From NCBI GenBank assembly GCA_030655675.1, contig JAUSPM010000112.1:1-5966 (forward strand): a DNA stretch of 5,966 nt, given 5' to 3'. Below the pieces are notes generated by a model. That model saw only the letters and a program-made list of their open reading frames with translations, was not told where the DNA came from and searched no databases. Below are positions 1-5,818 of this stretch, one piece after another; within the stretch, counting starts at the first letter, position 1; each line of letters begins with the position of its first letter. This DNA is from Methanosarcinaceae archaeon. Lineage in GTDB: Archaea; Halobacteriota; Methanosarcinia; Methanosarcinales; Methanosarcinaceae. The position numbers and the translations under genes were made by a program.

Positions 1-2063
1 TCAGGCATTGGTGCGATCGGCATCTTCTCGCCGTTTCGTGCATCATATACTGACCACTTTTCTACATCATACGGCTTGCCGATAAGTGCCCTGCGATATT
101 TCGAACCATGTGGTCCGACTATGACAGGGATCCCAAGACGGTTGCACCCTGTTCCAATGGATGCTGCCTTTTGTGAATATGCACCCCATGCAAGTCCAAC
201 CGCACCTACACGGTTGAGTACATAATCAGCAATCTCCTCGAAGTTTCCAGACACATTGCGCTGTGCAAATATCGCTGCTACTTTGATGGTTGTTGCAGCA
301 ATGTGCGCATTGGACACACAAGAACCGACATTTATCAGGTTGCCCTTGACGAATCGTGCAGGATACTGCTCATAGAGTGTTTTCCCTTCATCGTCCTTGT
401 ACATACCAAGGTCCATCGCAGAGCATCCTGACATCAAAACGATGTAGTTTCGCTTGAGCATCTCATCTGCAATTGTGTAAAGGTCCTTTGTACCATCTGG
501 ATAGTTGGAACATCCAACCATTGCAATAACTCCGGGTGTGGTTCCAAGTACAAGATTTACTCCTTCCTCACGTATCTCAGGGTCGCTTATCTGACCTCTT
601 CCGACACGAACTAGTCCTTTTTCTTCACGAATGACCTTCTGTGCAGCCTTTTCTATGACATTCACTACCGGAATATCCTTTGGACATTCCTGTTCACATC
701 TGCCACATCCAACACAATTGTCATGTAGAGTTTCAAATGGTGTAAGGTCTCCCTCAGATGCTGCTGTCATTGCATCGCTGATAGAAAGGTTGGTTGGACA
801 TGCGAGTTCACATGCAAGACAGTGTATGCACCTATCTGTGAGTTCTTTGAACTCATCATCTGTAGGTATAGCAGTAATGCCTCTTTCCTTTCGTATTACT
901 GACATCTCCAAAACGAGACGCGGTGCAAGTTCACCGACCTTATCGTAGTCAAGAAGAAGAACTCCTGGTTCCTTTTCACTAACAAGGTCCTTCAGGATAT
1001 CATCCACACTATCACCTGAGCGTTCCGAAAGACCATACATGATCTTCTCATTAGTTGCGATCACAGGGATCGAGAGTTTCCGTGCCTCTTTTAGAATATC
1101 AGCCCTGACACACTGTTCATCCACAACAATTATGTCCGGAATACCTGAGCGTATGAATTTCAGTTCTTTTGCCAGAGGACCTACAATCTTTGCTTTTTGT
1201 TCTCTGCCAGAACCTACTTTGTAGCGGGTTATGTCATGTGCAGTACAGCACAGTCCGGCAAGTTCGATCTTATCAGTAAGATCATGCTCATCCATGTAAT
1301 CTATTATATGAGTTACAGCTGCAACATTATGCCCTATACAGAGCAAGACCGGTTTTGTAGAATCAATACATCCCATACCGACTTCGATAAAGGGTGCTTC
1401 TTGATCGGATTTTGGCATCTCGAGACACGATATTTGTGCAACATCGGATATCTCCATACCTACAAGGTCAAGCATACCGCCGTGCATTGCTTTTGACTCA
1501 AAGTCGATTGCTGCGCCTTCCTGACCCATGTGAATAGTTGCCAGAAGTTGTGTCAGTTGTTCTTCCACATACGCAATTGCAATATCAAGTTCGCCTATTG
1601 TTTTTGGTTGGTAACCCAATACAGTTTGTATAATTGGTGTTTTAAGGTTTGAAGGGCCAACATCGATCGGATGATCCGGTCCATGTGTTTCGAGCAAATG
1701 ATGAAGCAAGTGGCGACCGTGCGCTGAATGAGCAGCCGCTCCGGTAATCACGCGAAGTAAGAATTCACGCGCCTGATGTGCTTCCATATCAATACCGCAA
1801 GCTCCTTCCTTATTACCTGTCAGGTCACATGTGCCAAAAGTACAGTAACAACATTGGTCACACATTGGAGTGTAAACTGGCTCATAGCGGTTGAGTAATT
1901 TATGATCCCATTCCCTTAGACCAATGATACCTGGCGCTGGGGTTGGACCCATTTCGCCTTCTTCTTCCATTTTTTTCTCGATTGCGCCAACAATGCTGCC
2001 AATCGTAATTTGAACGTTTTCCAGTTCTTCAATTGAAAAACTGCCTGTGCTGATTTCGCTCAT
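1..2063 (-). CDS. cdhA: CO dehydrogenase / acetyl-CoA decarbonylase-synthase complex, alpha subunit (3' end outside window)
   Basis: CdhA is the nickel-iron CO dehydrogenase subunit of the archaeal ACDS complex. It interconverts CO and CO2 with ferredoxin electrons during acetyl-CoA cleavage or synthesis in the cytoplasm. The frame is open for 687 codons without a stop; family members are about 800 residues, so roughly 115 C-terminal residues lie off the left edge. Visible motifs: an N-terminal cysteine cluster with C68, C71, C72, C74, C79 and C89, which supplies Fe-S ligands in this family; two ferredoxin-type CX2CX2CX3CP motifs at C412-C422 and C450-C460; and candidate Ni-Fe-S C-cluster ligands at H245 (GHN), C272/C273 (LCCT), C318 (DEQC), C547 (SGCS), C582 (GSC) and possibly C640 (GTGC). 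C-cluster assignments are by analogy with known CODHs. The ATG start is fixed by a strong AGGAGGA ribosome site 10 nt upstream. No frameshift or missing cluster motif is visible. In relatives cdhB-E follow downstream, which would be outside this window. Confidence 0.96.
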   Translation of the reverse strand, partial: MSEISTGSFSIEELENVQITIGSIVGAIEKKMEEEGEMGPTPAPGIIGLREWDHKLLNRYEPVYTPMCDQCCYCTFGTCDLTGNKEGACGIDMEAHQAREFLLRVITGAAAHSAHGRHLLHHLLETHGPDHPIDVGPSNLKTPIIQTVLGYQPKTIGELDIAIAYVEEQLTQLLATIHMGQEGAAIDFESKAMHGGMLDLVGMEISDVAQISCLEMPKSDQEAPFIEVGMGCIDSTKPVLLCIGHNVAAVTHIIDYMDEHDLTDKIELAGLCCTAHDITRYKVGSGREQKAKIVGPLAKELKFIRSGIPDIIVVDEQCVRADILKEARKLSIPVIATNEKIMYGLSERSGDSVDDILKDLVSEKEPGVLLLDYDKVGELAPRLVLEMSVIRKERGITAIPTDDEFKELTDRCIHCLACELACPTNLSISDAMTAASEGDLTPFETLHDNCVGCGRCEQECPKDIPVVNVIEKAAQKVIREEKGLVRVGRGQISDPEIREEGVNLVLGTTPGVIAMVGCSNYPDGTKDLYTIADEMLKRNYIVLMSGCSAMDLGMYKDDEGKTLYEQYPARFVKGNLINVGSCVSNAHIAATTIKVAAIFAQRNVSGNFEEIADYVLNRVGAVGLAWGAYSQKAASIGTGCNRLGIPVIVGPHGSKYRRALIGKPYDVEKWSVYDARNGEKMPIAPMP

Positions 2064-2073
2064 ATGTTTTTGG

Positions 2074-2080
2074 TCCTCCT
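2074..2080 (-). promoter_or_regulatory. cdhA ribosome binding site
   Basis: Read on the minus strand this is AGGAGGA, a near-perfect complement to the 3' end of archaeal 16S rRNA, ending 10 nt before the cdhA ATG. It decides the start codon and suggests strong translation, as expected for an abundant catabolic enzyme. Confidence 0.85.
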
Positions 2081-2096
2081 AATTTAACGTTAGTTG

Positions 2097-2122
2097 GTTT
2101 GTCAAACATCTTAATAAAGATG
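2097..2122 (-). promoter_or_regulatory. Two adjoining small dyads in the cdhA leader
   Basis: Two perfect inverted repeats share one base: GTTTG-T-CAAAC at 2097-2107 and CATCTT-AATA-AAGATG at 2107-2122 (plus-strand reading). In the cdhA transcript they would lie about 35-60 nt before the ATG, just upstream of the ribosome site. The first is better read as a protein-binding operator, since its loop is a single base. The second could form a 6-bp hairpin with a 4-nt loop. Long, regulated leaders are described for cdh operons in Methanosarcina. A role for these particular dyads is inferred, not shown. Confidence 0.35.
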
Positions 2123-2187
2123 CATTTGGTTTAATAAAAATACGATAATTTGAATTGTCAAGATGGTTTTTTCCTATATGTGCCAAG

Positions 2188-2237
2188 TATAGATAAACGT
2201 TTTCCAATCTGTCATGATTATCATAGATAAATCTTTT
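2188..2237 (-). promoter_or_regulatory. Candidate cdhA promoter region with duplicated TATA-like element
   Basis: Two 16-bp direct repeats at 2188-2203 and 2222-2237 match at 13 of 16 positions, with starts 34 bp apart. Read on the minus strand they are AAAACGTTTATCTATA and AAAAGATTTATCTATG. Both resemble an A-rich BRE followed by an imperfect archaeal TATA box. Use of the proximal copy would give a cdhA leader of about 100 nt, and of the distal copy about 135 nt. The palindrome ATGATTATCAT (odd centre) at 2214-2224 overlaps the distal copy and could be an operator. Because the neighbouring gene diverges, the repeats could instead serve a regulator shared by both promoters. Confidence 0.35.
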
Positions 2238-2341
2238 ATGTGTTTACATTGTTACATTATTTCCTATCATAAACCACTTGAATAATCATTACTGTCGATT
2301 CTTAGAAACTATTTTATCTTATGCACGTTGTTGAGTATTTC

Positions 2342-2346
2342 GGAGG
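2342..2346 (+). promoter_or_regulatory. Ribosome binding site that decides the rhomboid start
   Basis: GGAGG ends 5 nt before a TTG at 2352. In-frame upstream starts exist (TTG at 2328 and 2331), but they lie before this site and have no purine-rich sequence of their own, so the site favours TTG 2352. A T/A-rich stretch (TATTTTATC, about 2310-2318) is a possible TATA box that would give a very short leader. Confidence 0.65.
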
Positions 2347-2351
2347 ATATT

Positions 2352-3212
2352 TTGACCAACGAATGCTGGATATGCGGCAAGCAAGAAGCAATGCCATATA
2401 AGTGCAGATATTGTGGAAAAACATATTGCTCAGACCACAGGCTTCCTGAACAGCATGGCTGTACAAGTTTCAATGAAACAGTACAACGCGGGTTTTCCGA
2501 CACACAAGGAAGAAACTACTCGCAGAATGCAGACACAGAAAAGTTGATCAAAAATATGCTAAAAAATACTGCAAAACATGCAGCAAAGAGTGCTGCGATC
2601 GGAACGTTTGACCGGATCAAACGCTCAATGTTTACAAGTCCTTCGATGGCAATAATATATGTATGCGTTGTTTCATTTTTTCTGGAATTACTTATAAGCG
2701 GCTATGTTGGATTTTTCCAATTATCTCCTTCATTACTTCTGGCACGACCATGGACAATTATAACCCACATATTCCTGCACGCCAATTTAACTCACCTGTT
2801 CTTTAACATGCTTGTGCTGTTCTTCTTTGGACGTGAACTTGAAAGACGTGTCGGAAATCGCGTGTTTTGGAATGTGTTCTTTACATCCGGCATCGTTGCT
2901 GCGATAGGATACACATTAACAGGCACAGGTCCAATGATAGGTGCAAGTGGTGCAATATATGGCGTATTCGCATGTATGGCAGTTCTGGCACCTGAGATGA
3001 GAGTATATGTATACTTCATACCCATGCGCATAAAATATGCACTTGTACTGTTTGGGCTCATGGATTTCTTGCTCATAGGCTCACCTGACATGATAGCCCA
3101 CACTGCTCATCTGAGTGGTCTTTTTGTAGGGGTATTGATGGGTATGAGGATCAAGAAAGCATCTCGATCACGCCGTTTTGATAGAGCGCATGACTACTAT
3201 TCTCAAAGGTGA
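2352..3212 (+). CDS. Rhomboid-family intramembrane serine protease with N-terminal AN1 zinc finger
   Basis: A 286-residue membrane protein starting at TTG 2352 (GGAGG 5 nt upstream). Residues 5-37 form an AN1-type zinc finger with the full ligand set and spacing: C5, C8, C18, C21, C26, H29, H35, C37. A polar, lysine-rich linker (about 38-97) leads into six hydrophobic segments near 98-122, 139-160, 171-189, 196-213, 230-243 and 249-267. Rhomboid signatures are complete: H148-x3-N152 in segment 2, catalytic S199 in GASG of segment 4, and H253 in segment 6. It should therefore be an active protease cutting transmembrane substrates. The soluble zinc finger presumably faces the cytoplasm and may recruit substrates or partners; AN1 fingers are linked to ubiquitin/proteasome systems in eukaryotes, but its archaeal role is unknown. 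The stop overlaps the GTG start of the next gene by 4 bp, indicating co-translation. It is divergent from cdhA. Confidence 0.93.
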   Translation: MTNECWICGKQEAMPYKCRYCGKTYCSDHRLPEQHGCTSFNETVQRGFSDTQGRNYSQNADTEKLIKNMLKNTAKHAAKSAAIGTFDRIKRSMFTSPSMAIIYVCVVSFFLELLISGYVGFFQLSPSLLLARPWTIITHIFLHANLTHLFFNMLVLFFFGRELERRVGNRVFWNVFFTSGIVAAIGYTLTGTGPMIGASGAIYGVFACMAVLAPEMRVYVYFIPMRIKYALVLFGLMDFLLIGSPDMIAHTAHLSGLFVGVLMGMRIKKASRSRRFDRAHDYYSQR

Positions 3213-3628
3213 TATACCTGAATGAATCTACCGACCATCTAACTGGATACTTTCCCACTCCATGTGAGGGCGAAGAGATCCCTATTCATTTTATTGATTT
3301 TGAAGAGAAAATTGCAGGCTGGTCGCCGGAACTGAAAAGAACTCTTTACATGGATGATATTGCAGATACGGAAGAGTTGAAACGAGTGCGGGATGTGATA
3401 CTCCTTAAGGTGTATAACTGGCTGGGAGATGGAGAAAGTATTATTGAACTGTCAGATCCAGAACGTATACAGTTTGAGGATGTGATGGACGAACTTGTAA
3501 AAAGTTGCGGAGAGATTCGCTATACCAGAAAAAAGATCAATGGAAAAATGGTCAATGTATTCAGGCTTGAGAAGAGTGCTCATGCGCGAAGGGATGTGAA
3601 AGAAAGGTTACTTGCAGACCTGCTTTAA
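3209..3628 (+). CDS. Conserved-looking protein of unknown function, translationally coupled to the rhomboid
   Basis: I do not recognise this 139-residue protein. It begins at GTG 3209, which overlaps the rhomboid stop as GTGA. No clear ribosome site precedes it, so start by termination-reinitiation coupling is likely. The sequence is soluble and highly charged, with no signal peptide or membrane segment. The N-terminal third contains an acidic stretch around CEGEEIP followed by a beta-like IHFIDFEE segment. The middle (about 52-75) is probably helical (DIADTEELKRVRDVILLKVY). The rest alternates predicted helix and a basic hairpin-like strand pair (IRYTRKKINGKMVNVFRLEK, about 103-122), reminiscent of a winged-helix wing, and ends in a charged helix. 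Only two cysteines are present, so no metal site is evident. Codon use resembles its neighbours. Coupling suggests a job alongside the rhomboid, as regulator, adaptor or substrate, but this is inference. Confidence 0.8.
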   Translation: MIYLNESTDHLTGYFPTPCEGEEIPIHFIDFEEKIAGWSPELKRTLYMDDIADTEELKRVRDVILLKVYNWLGDGESIIELSDPERIQFEDVMDELVKSCGEIRYTRKKINGKMVNVFRLEKSAHARRDVKERLLADLL

Positions 3629-3675
3629 TTTCAAGTGCTTGTCCATCAGATTCTTCGGTTTTGTGCCAATTTAGC

Positions 3676-3705
3676 AAAAGTTATATGTCTATATGAAATT
3701 TATAC
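3676..3705 (+). promoter_or_regulatory. Candidate promoter(s) for the NYN-protein operon
   Basis: Two archaeal BRE/TATA-like sequences lie in the 122-bp gap after the preceding gene: AAAAG-TTATATG at 3676-3687 and GAAA-TTTATAC at 3695-3705. With the usual spacing of about 25 bp to the start site, transcription would begin near 3710 or 3728, leaving a leader of about 20-40 nt before ATG 3751. The second is the better TATA match. The gap has no convincing terminator, so read-through from the upstream unit cannot be excluded. Confidence 0.45.
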
Positions 3706-3750
3706 AGCATTCATAATTATAATCATTATAAAATATAGTAGGTACCATTT

Positions 3751-4338
3751 ATGCCGCCAATGAAAACCGGATTTAATTCAATTGTAAAATATCTCAGTTC
3801 CAAAAAGGAGACCGGAAGACGAAGCATCGGTTTGCTTGTCGATGGTCCAAACGTTCTTCGTAAAGAGTTCAATGTCGATCTTGAAAAGATAGGCGATGTG
3901 TTGAAAGAGTATGGAAACGTGAAGATAGGGCGCGTTTTCCTGAATCAATATGCATCAGATAAACTGGTAGAAGCCATTGAGAACAATGGACTTGAACCCA
4001 TTATCTGTTCAAGCGATGTTGATGTAAGACTTGCAGTGGAAGGCATGGAACTCGTATTCAATCCAAATATAGATACTATAGCGCTCGTAACACGCGATGC
4101 CGATTTTAAACCTCTTTTGGACAAAGCGAACGAACACGGCAAAGAAACAATAATCTTTGGCGTAGAACCTGGGTTTTCGACTGCTCTCAAAAATTCTGCA
4201 AACTATGTGATCCTGTTATCTGATGAACAGATGACATGTGATGAATGTGAAGATGAGGATGCAGAAAGCGATGTTGACGAAAATGTAGATGAAATTGTAG
4301 ACGAAAATGTTGACGATTCTGCAATCGTTACGGTATAA
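3751..4338 (+). CDS. NYN-domain (LabA/DUF88-like, TIGR00288-type) putative ribonuclease with acidic repeat tail
   Basis: A 195-residue cytosolic protein. Residues about 24-157 form a NYN domain, a PIN-like fold with metal-dependent RNase activity in characterised relatives. Visible active-site candidates are D31 and N34 in the strand-end motif VDGPN, D91 in the SSDVDVRL segment, and D116 and D118 in TRDADF, the hallmark of the family. The closest family I can name is the archaeal TIGR00288/COG1432 group. The tail after residue 158 differs from the domain: a lone CDEC pair (C163, C166), then acidic sequence with four tandem 4-residue units VDEN/VDEI/VDEN/VDDS (175-190), ending in a short hydrophobic AIVTV. 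ATG 3751 is preceded by a weak AGGT; ATG 3760 is an alternative that removes only three residues. The next gene starts 16 bp after its stop, so the two are probably one operon. RNA as the substrate is family knowledge; the specific target is unknown. Confidence 0.88.
   Translation: MPPMKTGFNSIVKYLSSKKETGRRSIGLLVDGPNVLRKEFNVDLEKIGDVLKEYGNVKIGRVFLNQYASDKLVEAIENNGLEPIICSSDVDVRLAVEGMELVFNPNIDTIALVTRDADFKPLLDKANEHGKETIIFGVEPGFSTALKNSANYVILLSDEQMTCDECEDEDAESDVDENVDEIVDENVDDSAIVTV
4273..4320 (+). repeat. Four tandem 12-bp in-frame units encoding VDE[N/I]-type repeats
   Basis: Four consecutive 12-bp units of the form GTWGAYGAAAAT and close variants encode VDEN, VDEI, VDEN and VDDS at the acidic C-terminus of the NYN protein. 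Units differ at third positions as well as replacement sites, so this is an older, diverged microsatellite-like expansion. Because the unit is a multiple of three, copy-number change would keep the frame. Confidence 0.75.
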
Positions 4339-4354
4339 TTTTAGGTCATAGAAC

Positions 4355-5452
4355 ATGCTTCCTGCAAAAACGAAAGACTGGATGGTAGCCCCACAGTGGG
4401 ATACCATGGATAAAGCGATCTATTCTGTTGATCGGTTAAAACTCCTCAATGGTGCCTATTGGTTCTGGCTAATGTCAGATTACGATAAAGAGAATCCCCG
4501 CATGCTTCAGGTACTTATCAGCCGGGGGGCGATCGATTATACGCTAAACAGCAAGCGTTTTTCTGATGAACATATCGATGATGATACTTTTTCCTGCTAC
4601 TGTGGAGTATGGCAGTACAGGGACGGGGAAGTATCAGACCTTATACATGAACTCTGCACCTGCACTGTAAAAGATGGGGACTTCAATTGCAAGACCGATT
4701 CGGGATATCAGATATCAATTAAAAAGTCATTTCCTTATTATGATATGGAAATACGGGACAAGAACAATGTTGTCACCAAATTCAGTTCAACATCCACAGA
4801 GTTCAAAGATGGATACGTACAAAACCCGCTGGTGAAATATCCTTCACTTATGGCATTCAGTGAGAATTTCGATGCTTACGCCCGCAACAGTCGTGGATTC
4901 CAGTATTTCATTGCCAGTAAGATGAGTGACCTGTTTGGGACTTGCAAAGGAATGCTATTTGACAGGGATTTTTATGGAAGTTTCTGGCTGGAAAGAGCAC
5001 TTGGTTTTGGCTCAACACTGCCATGGAAGATTGTGATGTTGAATTTCAATGACAGGTCACGCATGTGGTTCCGCTATTTCCCATCAAAGATATTGAACTA
5101 CGGTACGCCGCTGGAATTCATTTTCGATGACATGGTTACTAAAAAGCGATATCATTTTCAGGAAATGACCTTAAACTATTCTGGCAATGGCGAATGTACC
5201 AAAATGAAATTCTCTTCTTCGACTGATACCATACATGTGACCGGTAAAGGTAAAGAGGGCGAAAAAATAAGCATCACAGCCAAAATATTAGGAAGGCACC
5301 TGTACCAATACGATGTATTAAAGATGAAATTCAATTATTACCAGTTAGTGCTGGATATTGAAAATGTTTCTGCAGAAGTTAATGGTGTTGATCTGATGCA
5401 GGGAAAAGAGCCTACTCTCAGTTATGGAGAGGATGCTCATTTCAGTTTATGA
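4355..5452 (+). CDS. Protein of unknown function, beta-rich, possibly CrtC/AttH-lipocalin-like
   Basis: I do not recognise this 365-residue protein with confidence. ATG 4355 follows an AGGT ribosome site by 8 nt and lies 16 bp after the NYN gene stop, so co-transcription is likely. There is no signal peptide or membrane segment. The sequence is rich in aromatic residues and alternating polar/hydrophobic strands throughout. The first half opens with a WFWLMSDYD segment (about 36-44); the second half has an aromatic region around FDRDFYGSFWLERALGFGS (202-220) followed by LPWKIVMLNFND. That layout, two beta-sheet halves with a W/F/Y-rich joint, recalls two-lobed lipocalin-like proteins of the CrtC/AttH or tocopherol-cyclase type, which act on hydrophobic ligands. 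The resemblance is by eye only. Cysteines cluster at C81, C83, C101, C103 and C112, giving two CxC motifs, with C197 and C281 apart. A short T-run follows the stop. Confidence 0.85.
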   Translation: MLPAKTKDWMVAPQWDTMDKAIYSVDRLKLLNGAYWFWLMSDYDKENPRMLQVLISRGAIDYTLNSKRFSDEHIDDDTFSCYCGVWQYRDGEVSDLIHELCTCTVKDGDFNCKTDSGYQISIKKSFPYYDMEIRDKNNVVTKFSSTSTEFKDGYVQNPLVKYPSLMAFSENFDAYARNSRGFQYFIASKMSDLFGTCKGMLFDRDFYGSFWLERALGFGSTLPWKIVMLNFNDRSRMWFRYFPSKILNYGTPLEFIFDDMVTKKRYHFQEMTLNYSGNGECTKMKFSSSTDTIHVTGKGKEGEKISITAKILGRHLYQYDVLKMKFNYYQLVLDIENVSAEVNGVDLMQGKEPTLSYGEDAHFSL

Positions 5453-5469
5453 GCATAAAATAAGGTATA

Positions 5470-5474
5470 TTTTT
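5470..5474 (+). terminator. Possible oligo-T terminator after the 365-residue protein gene
   Basis: A run of five T within TATATTTTTATC lies about 18 bp after the stop at 5452. Archaeal RNA polymerase often terminates at T-runs without a hairpin, so this could end the NYN operon. The run is short, and the GC-rich dyad at 5529-5557 further on is an alternative end region. Confidence 0.3.
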
Positions 5475-5517
5475 ATCTGATGAAATGTCAGTGCATATTT
5501 AAAATACCTAAAACCCC

Positions 5518-5551
5518 ATGCAGCAACCCCGCCGTAGGCGGCATGTTCCAT
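5518..5551. repeat. GC-rich dyad element, copy A
   Basis: Shares AGGCGGCA[T/C]GTTCCAT (15 of 16 identical) and flanking ATGC and AACC blocks with copy B at 5747-5776, in the same orientation about 230 bp away. The core CCGCC-GTA-GGCGG (5529-5541) is a perfect 5-bp inverted repeat. The element stands out from the AT-rich surroundings. The differences from copy B include a 4-nt length change, so the pair is diverged. Confidence 0.65.
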
Positions 5552-5746
5552 GCCTACCATACGTTCGCATTCATAAAATACGTAGTTTCTATGTAGAACC
5601 CAAGTTTGACAGATTCCATTAATTTTTAATGAAAATGTCTTCTATTTTGTCAGAAAAAACCATTTAACAGTTTAAAAAAATCGTATTTGTATAACTTTAG
5701 TAGGATGGCTGCGTAAATGTGAATATTCTATCTGAAATTAAAAACA

Positions 5747-5776
5747 ATGCAACCGCCGCCAGGCGGCACGTTCCAT
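5747..5776. repeat. GC-rich dyad element, copy B
   Basis: Second, shorter (30-nt) copy of the element at 5518-5551. Its core keeps the dyad as CCGCC-GCCA-GGCGG (5753-5766), or in a shifted register GCCGC-CAG-GCGGC (5755-5767), although the loop sequence differs from copy A. Retained pairing with a changed loop fits a structure-based element. It may be a dispersed intergenic repeat family of this genome. Confidence 0.6.
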
Positions 5777-5818
5777 ATATACTAAATTGAATGATCTAAA
5801 TCGTCAGCAAAAAGTGTA

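Noticed and set aside
631..1496. Three plus-strand open frames (631-948, 1039-1224, 1197-1496)
   Set aside because: They lie opposite cdhA, whose minus-strand protein matches a known family throughout. The frames have no ribosome sites and their translations look random.
2328..2351. Longer rhomboid start at TTG 2328 (8 extra residues)
   Set aside because: The GGAGG ribosome site lies inside that extension and is correctly spaced for TTG 2352. The AN1 finger begins only after 2352.
2309..2503. Minus-strand open frame running from the AN1 region into the intergenic spacer
   Set aside because: No ribosome site, no recognisable domain, and it overlaps the AN1 finger coding sequence.
2792..3103. 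Minus-strand open frame opposite the rhomboid gene
   Set aside because: It is the antisense of the membrane core and has no family motif. The plus strand encodes intact catalytic residues across the same bases.
3222..3242. ATG 3222 behind a good AGGTGAT sequence
   Set aside because: It is in another frame and reaches a stop after six codons. The coding frame of the 139-residue protein is entered from GTG 3209.
3629..3750. Factor-independent terminator after the 139-residue protein gene
   Set aside because: The gap has only short T stretches and no stable hairpin. It is better explained by TATA-like promoter sequence for the next operon.
3945..4407. Minus-strand open frames at 3945-4190 and 4216-4407
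   Set aside because: Both are antisense to the NYN gene, which has a clear domain with active-site residues. Neither translation has recognisable features.
5719..5790. Short GTG-started frame of 23 codons across dyad copy B
   Set aside because: No convincing ribosome site. It reads through a repeat element with an alanine/arginine stretch dictated by the GC-rich dyad, and nothing suggests a real small protein.
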